Assembly: GCA_023253245.1 (NCBI GenBank)
Contig: JALRHB010000048.1
Span: forward strand, 1 to 9,410
Direction: 5' to 3'
Source of the DNA: Polynucleobacter sp.
GTDB lineage: Bacteria > Pseudomonadota > Gammaproteobacteria > Burkholderiales > Burkholderiaceae
DNA: 9,410 nt
Shown: positions 6,416-9,410 of the stretch, piece after piece
Numbering within the stretch: the stretch's first letter is position 1
How the letters are laid out: each line of letters begins with the position of its first letter
Position numbers and translations under genes: made by a program
The notes under the pieces: model-generated
The model's database searches: none
Told to the model about the DNA's origin: nothing
The model's input: the letters and a program-made list of their open reading frames with translations, nothing else

Positions 6416-7288
6416 ATGCTATATAACTACCGACATCTGTACTATTTCTGGGTTGTCGCCAAGGAAGGCAGCATGTCCAAGGCCGCCGAACGACTCGGAA
6501 TGGCCATCCAAACTATCAGCGCCCAGGTTCATGAGCTCGAAAAATCACTGGGCTATTTATTATTTAAACCTGCCGGGCGGGGGATCGCCCTCACTGAGTC
6601 AGGTTTTGCCGCCCTAGCAGTTGCCGATCAAATTTTCCTTCTTGGCGAACGACTGCCAGAAATCGTAAGAGATGCAGCAACAACACCTAAAACTAAAATC
6701 ACTATTGGGGTTTCTGATGGTTTGCCAAAATTTGTCACCAGACAACTTCTTGAGCCAATCACCAAAATTGATTCAGCACAGTTAGTGATTCATGAGGGAG
6801 AGTTTGAGCAACTTTTAGCAGACCTGGCCCTGCATAAACTCGATATCATTCTGGCCGATCGACCCGCCCCTAACAACAAGAGTCTGAACCTTTATAGCGA
6901 AGAATTAACTAAGTCCTCAATCGCATGGTATGGGCACAAAAAGATTGTGAAACAAATTAAGGCTCCTTTTCCTGAGTGCCTAAATACCTTACCCATTCTA
7001 CTTCCGACTTCTCACGCAACAGTTCGCTATTTACTTGATCAATGGCTTATAAAACATGGTGTCACACCCAATATCGCTGGGGAATTCGAAGATAGCGCAC
7101 TTCTTAAAACTTTTGCAGCAACTGGTTTGGGGGTCTTTCCAGCGGGCAAGATTATTCAAAACGATCTTCGCGAGATATACCAAATGGAACTCATTGGCGA
7201 GTGCACAGATATCTATGAATATTTTTATGCCATTCGCTCTGAGAAAAAGATTGAAAATCCCTTAGTCAAAGCGATCATTCAGAGCTAA
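6416..7288 (+). CDS. nhaR: LysR-family transcriptional regulator, NhaR-like
   Basis: This is a 290-residue cytoplasmic DNA-binding regulator of normal LysR length. The winged helix-turn-helix occupies about residues 4-62. The N-terminus YNYRHLYYFWVVAKEGSMSK and the recognition-helix region RLGMAIQTISAQVHELE closely resemble the NhaR branch, whose E. coli member activates nhaA in response to Na+ and Li+. A periplasmic-binding-protein-like effector domain follows (about 93-290; for example ITIGVSDGLPKFVTRQLLEP and LDIILADRPAP). No Na+/H+ antiporter gene is in the window; the divergent neighbour is the TerC-Usp gene, the most likely local target by position. The ATG lacks an obvious Shine-Dalgarno, so translation may start weakly. 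It is the only plus-strand gene here and converges on the phasin gene 16 bases downstream. The NhaR branch assignment is good; the sensed signal is unknown. Confidence 0.88.
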   Translation: MLYNYRHLYYFWVVAKEGSMSKAAERLGMAIQTISAQVHELEKSLGYLLFKPAGRGIALTESGFAALAVADQIFLLGERLPEIVRDAATTPKTKITIGVSDGLPKFVTRQLLEPITKIDSAQLVIHEGEFEQLLADLALHKLDIILADRPAPNNKSLNLYSEELTKSSIAWYGHKKIVKQIKAPFPECLNTLPILLPTSHATVRYLLDQWLIKHGVTPNIAGEFEDSALLKTFAATGLGVFPAGKIIQNDLREIYQMELIGECTDIYEYFYAIRSEKKIENPLVKAIIQS

Positions 7289-7304
7289 TGTGGGGGCAAG
7301 TAAG

Positions 7305-7880
7305 TTAAGTTTTTTTGCGCGTTTGCGCTGGCGATTTCTTCCCAACCCCATCCTGTATTCCTGAAAACTGCTGCATTTTCTCCACACTCTTTTCAAAGTT
7401 GGCAAATGAATCGGCCATAGCCGCGCGGATTAATTCAAAGTTTTGCAATGCATTACTAAATGAAGCCTTAAATACGGAGGTGTAGGGCTCTGAGCCAGCG
7501 GGCGCATTTTGAGTGGCCTCATTTACAAAGTGAATCAAATCTTGCTGAGACTCCTTGATTAAAGTTTCCGCGATCTTCACCACCTCTTGGTTACCACTAT
7601 GAATCGCCTGAAATAATTTAGACTGATACTGGGTAACCTCTTTTGCGGCATCCTGCAATACTTCAGCATGAACATACTCGAAAGCAGATTGAGGATTTTG
7701 AGCTTTCATCAGTTGCGCTACTTTATCTTGAATCCGCGCAGCAAGCTCTTGGGCCGCCTGCTGATTCAACTGCACTATAGCCTGAGCGCTACCTAATGTT
7801 GCATCACCAATTGCTTTAGCCACCTTCATGCTCTTCACTTGATTTTCTGATGAATTTAGGTCAAACGGATTTTTACTCAT
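7305..7880 (-). CDS. phaP: Phasin family protein (PHB granule-associated)
   Basis: Phasins coat intracellular polyhydroxyalkanoate granules and control their size and number. The product has 191 residues, the usual phasin size. It has no signal peptide and is almost wholly helical and amphipathic, rich in Ala, Gln, Lys and Glu. Family-like stretches are AQAIVQLNQQAAQELAARIQ near residues 33-52, EYVHAEVLQDAAKEVTQYQS near 68-87, and a C-terminal helical segment with FEKSVEKMQQF, ending in a basic tail (KKSPAQTRKKT). The ATG at 7878-7880 follows GAGGGG by 6 bases, a good ribosome-binding site. The gene stands alone, after the terminator of the foldase operon, and ends facing nhaR. No PHB synthase is in the window, so the link to PHB rests on the family. 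phaP is a family-level symbol. Confidence 0.88.
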   Translation of the reverse strand: MSKNPFDLNSSENQVKSMKVAKAIGDATLGSAQAIVQLNQQAAQELAARIQDKVAQLMKAQNPQSAFEYVHAEVLQDAAKEVTQYQSKLFQAIHSGNQEVVKIAETLIKESQQDLIHFVNEATQNAPAGSEPYTSVFKASFSNALQNFELIRAAMADSFANFEKSVEKMQQFSGIQDGVGKKSPAQTRKKT

Positions 7881-7960
7881 GTTGATCCCCTCATTTGAAC
7901 GATTGTTGATTCAATCTACTCTTGTATGCGCTCTCTGCAGATAGAGAAATACCATTAGAT

Positions 7961-7985
7961 AAAAAAGGGCGCTACTTAGACGCCC
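7961..7985 (-). terminator. Rho-independent terminator of the TSUP-secreted protein-foldase operon
   Basis: On the minus strand GGGCG (7981-7985) pairs with CGCCC (7967-7971) and is followed by six T. The 9-base loop region contains CTA/TAG, which may extend the stem past one unpaired T. It lies 18 bases after the foldase stop codon. Confidence 0.8.
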
Positions 7986-8003
7986 ATAAGAACCTTGAGT
8001 AAT

Positions 8004-8822
8004 TTACTGCACAACGATTACAGCGCTCTGGTGTAGTTTTGACAGGTATTCAAATTGCTTTTTCTGCGTCAAGCCATTGCGAATAGAGGCTTTTGCTTGC
8101 TCAAATGTGGGTGGCTTACTAGACTTCTTATCATCAAGCTTAACTAAGTACCAGCCCTGTGGCATTTGGATCGGGGCCGGCGAAACCTGCCCCTTAGAGA
8201 GCGTGACTAAGACAGCGGCAATCTGGGGCAAAGTCTGTCCAGCTTGTACCCAGCCAACCGAACCGCCTTGTGTTTTATTTGGCGCCAATGAAACGCTTTT
8301 AGCCACTTTTTCAAAGGACTCACCTTTTTTAATTCTATTGAGAGCAGCTTGAGCATCAGCCTCAGTAGCAACAGCAATATCGCTCACCTTATACTCAATA
8401 ATCATGCCTTGAGCCCCTAAAGAAGCAATCTCACGGTTGTACTCGGCCTGCACATCCGCTTCGCTCACAGGGTTATTGGCAATAAAAGTGGATAACTCTA
8501 AATCAGCCAAATAATTTTGACGAATTAAGGCTAGCTGACGATTCGCTTTTTCAGAATCAGCAAGGCCACTCTTATCAGCCTGCTGAGATAAAAGTGAGAT
8601 TTCAATTAATCTACCTAAAACTGCTTTTCGCAACTCTGGTGAATCTTTTTGACCCTGCGCTAAAGCACTCCGAATTCCTTGCTCAACAGCATCATTTGAA
8701 ATGATGACACCATTAACTGAAGCTGCCGCATTAGGTGGAAGGCTTTCTTGTGAAAATGCAGGGGTCATCAATGTCGATGACAGTACAAGGTATGAGCACC
8801 AGCGAATCATGAATGTTTTCAT
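8004..8822 (-). CDS. Periplasmic SurA/PpiC-like parvulin-type foldase with altered active site
   Basis: From the ATG at 8820-8822 the protein has 272 residues. A signal peptide (about 1-24, ending TPAFS before QES) directs it to the periplasm. A helical SurA-N-like region follows (about 30-125, starting ASVNGVIISNDAVEQGIRSA). A rotamase domain at about 142-232 shows the family landmarks QGGSVGW and GWYLVKLDD, and a C-terminal helix ends the protein. The family folds outer-membrane and periplasmic proteins. Two expected active-site positions differ: the His of the usual R-H-I motif is Asp (KVSDI, D148), and the Cys/Asp before Pro is Ala (SLAPNK, A180). It may therefore act mainly as a chaperone. 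The start at the signal peptide is preferred over an upstream in-frame start at 8912, which overlaps the neighbouring gene. The Shine-Dalgarno (AAGAG) is weak, and the gene follows the secreted-protein gene by 13 bases in one operon. Confidence 0.88.
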   Translation of the reverse strand: MKTFMIRWCSYLVLSSTLMTPAFSQESLPPNAAASVNGVIISNDAVEQGIRSALAQGQKDSPELRKAVLGRLIEISLLSQQADKSGLADSEKANRQLALIRQNYLADLELSTFIANNPVSEADVQAEYNREIASLGAQGMIIEYKVSDIAVATEADAQAALNRIKKGESFEKVAKSVSLAPNKTQGGSVGWVQAGQTLPQIAAVLVTLSKGQVSPAPIQMPQGWYLVKLDDKKSSKPPTFEQAKASIRNGLTQKKQFEYLSKLHQSAVIVVQ

Positions 8823-8835
8823 ACAAAGCTCTTTT

Positions 8836-9150
8836 CTAATAAGTAAAGGTGGAGGGAATGGGTTCAAATGGTGCAGCAGATTCAGAGTCTTGAGCCTCCA
8901 CCTCCTCTTCACCCTCTGGATTATTAATGTAGCCAGACTCTAAATTTGACCCCGGTCTGTCAGGAACAAGGCGCGGGTCAACGGGCCCAAAGGGGCCTTC
9001 GGGTGGTGATAAAGGTTGATTATTAAACTCTTGAATTTGGGCAGGAGTATAAGGCGAGTAAGTCTGTACTTGTGCCGCCAAAAAACTAGCATTGAGAAAA
9101 AAGATGGCGCCAGCAGTAAATCTAACAGATTGAATGATTGTTGCTTTCAT
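8836..9150 (-). CDS. Small secreted Pro- and Glu-rich protein of unknown function
   Basis: I do not recognise this family. From the ATG at 9148-9150 it is 104 residues. It begins with a likely signal peptide (about 1-26: MKATIIQSVRF, a hydrophobic core, then FLAAQ). The mature part is short, without cysteines, and rich in Pro, Gln and acidic residues: TYSPYTPAQIQEFNNQPLSP, then a PEGPFGPVDPRLVPDRPGSN stretch, an acidic run EGEEEVEAQDSES, and an aromatic end (TFTY). That composition suggests a disordered periplasmic or envelope polypeptide. A TTG 18 bases upstream in frame would overlap the previous gene and push the signal peptide inward, so ATG is preferred, although no clear Shine-Dalgarno is visible. 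It lies 10 bases after the TSUP gene and 13 bases before the foldase gene, so it is co-transcribed and might be a client or partner of the foldase. Confidence 0.75.
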   Translation of the reverse strand: MKATIIQSVRFTAGAIFFLNASFLAAQVQTYSPYTPAQIQEFNNQPLSPPEGPFGPVDPRLVPDRPGSNLESGYINNPEGEEEVEAQDSESAAPFEPIPSTFTY

Positions 9151-9160
9151 TGAAATGACA

Positions 9161-9410
9161 TTATGCAAGCAAACCGTCTGATATCAACTTAATGCTTGCA
9201 AAAAATAGGAAAAATTGCACCAAAATGTAATACCACTTTGCTGAAATTCGCTTTGCCAGATAAAAGCCTAGATACACACCCACGGGCACTAAAGGCAATA
9301 ACAGCATAGAAGTAGCTAACTGACTCCAATTGAGCAAATCCAGATAGGAATACGGAACAATCTTCCCAAAATTGATCGCTGTGAAAAATATCCCCAAGGT
9401 AGAGGTATAC
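9161..9410 (-). CDS. TSUP family permease (TauE/SafE), C-terminal end, partial
   Basis: Only the last 82 codons are inside the window; the frame is open through the right edge (YTSTLGIFFTAINFGKIVPY). The fragment has two hydrophobic helices: about residues 29-52 of the visible part (TSMLLLPLVPVGVYLGFYLA) and the last 20 or so (YYILVQFFLFFASIKLISDG). The family landmarks are the N-x-x-K-x-x-P loop, the P-x-x-x-x-G-x-x-x-G helix and the closing helix with a terminal glycine-leucine. TSUP proteins carry sulfite, sulfonates or other small anions across the inner membrane, often as exporters. The substrate cannot be read from this part. It appears to be first of the three genes seen in this operon; the promoter lies outside the window. 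Confidence 0.82.
   Translation of the reverse strand, partial: YTSTLGIFFTAINFGKIVPYSYLDLLNWSQLATSMLLLPLVPVGVYLGFYLAKRISAKWYYILVQFFLFFASIKLISDGLLA

Noticed and set aside
6300..6420. yybP-ykoY manganese riboswitch upstream of the TerC gene
   Set aside because: This riboswitch is known from TerC-family leaders, but I could not find its conserved core, and the available leader is short.
1..9410. tRNA, rRNA, CRISPR array, insertion sequence, phage, toxin-antitoxin or defence genes
   Set aside because: I looked on both strands and saw no repeat arrays, terminal inverted repeats, transposase-like or nuclease-like proteins, or RNA-gene signatures.

Overview
The window reads as chromosomal DNA of a moderately low-GC betaproteobacterium of the order Burkholderiales. 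A freshwater genus such as Polynucleobacter is my best guess. The clues are a PHB-granule phasin, an NhaR-type LysR regulator beside a TerC-family membrane protein, an S30AE-like small protein and the overall protein style. No database search was possible, so the genus is inference. There are no RNA genes, CRISPR arrays, insertion sequences or integration sites. Nine protein genes are supported, eight of them on the minus strand; the first (RND pump) and last (TSUP permease) run off the window.

Layout, left to right. Positions 1-4230 hold a minus-strand operon for a tripartite heavy-metal RND efflux system, transcribed in the order outer-membrane factor (2965-4230), periplasmic adaptor (1622-2968), inner-membrane pump (1-1616, C-terminal half outside). 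The junctions are tight: a 4-base ATGA overlap, then a 5-base gap. Positions 4231-4525 carry a candidate promoter, stacked short inverted repeats and an in-frame 44-codon stretch with four cysteines. Next is a 110-residue S30AE (HPF/RaiA)-like protein (4526-4858). A clear terminator then ends a TerC-Usp fusion gene (5021-6283), which begins at TTG. Divergent from it is a NhaR-like LysR regulator (6416-7288, the only plus-strand gene), with a good sigma-70-like promoter. A phasin gene (7305-7880) converges on it. The right end is a minus-strand operon: TSUP (TauE/SafE) permease end (9161-9410), small secreted Pro-rich protein (8836-9150) and SurA/PpiC-like periplasmic foldase (8004-8822), closed by a terminator at 7961-7985.

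How the genes fit together: the left half looks like a metal/ion-homeostasis neighbourhood. An RND pump exports metal from the periplasm, and a TerC-family protein (other members are Mn2+ exporters) lies beside an ion-responsive-type regulator. The right half holds envelope and storage functions.

I did not find an unmistakable new system. The observations most worth following are the TerC-Usp fusion with a buried in-frame ribosome-binding site and start, the roughly 70-residue cytoplasmic extension before the membrane anchor of the RND adaptor, the Cys-containing leader and alternative hairpins ahead of the RND operon (with a similar pairing layout ahead of the TerC-Usp gene), and a parvulin-like protein that has lost both expected active-site residues.
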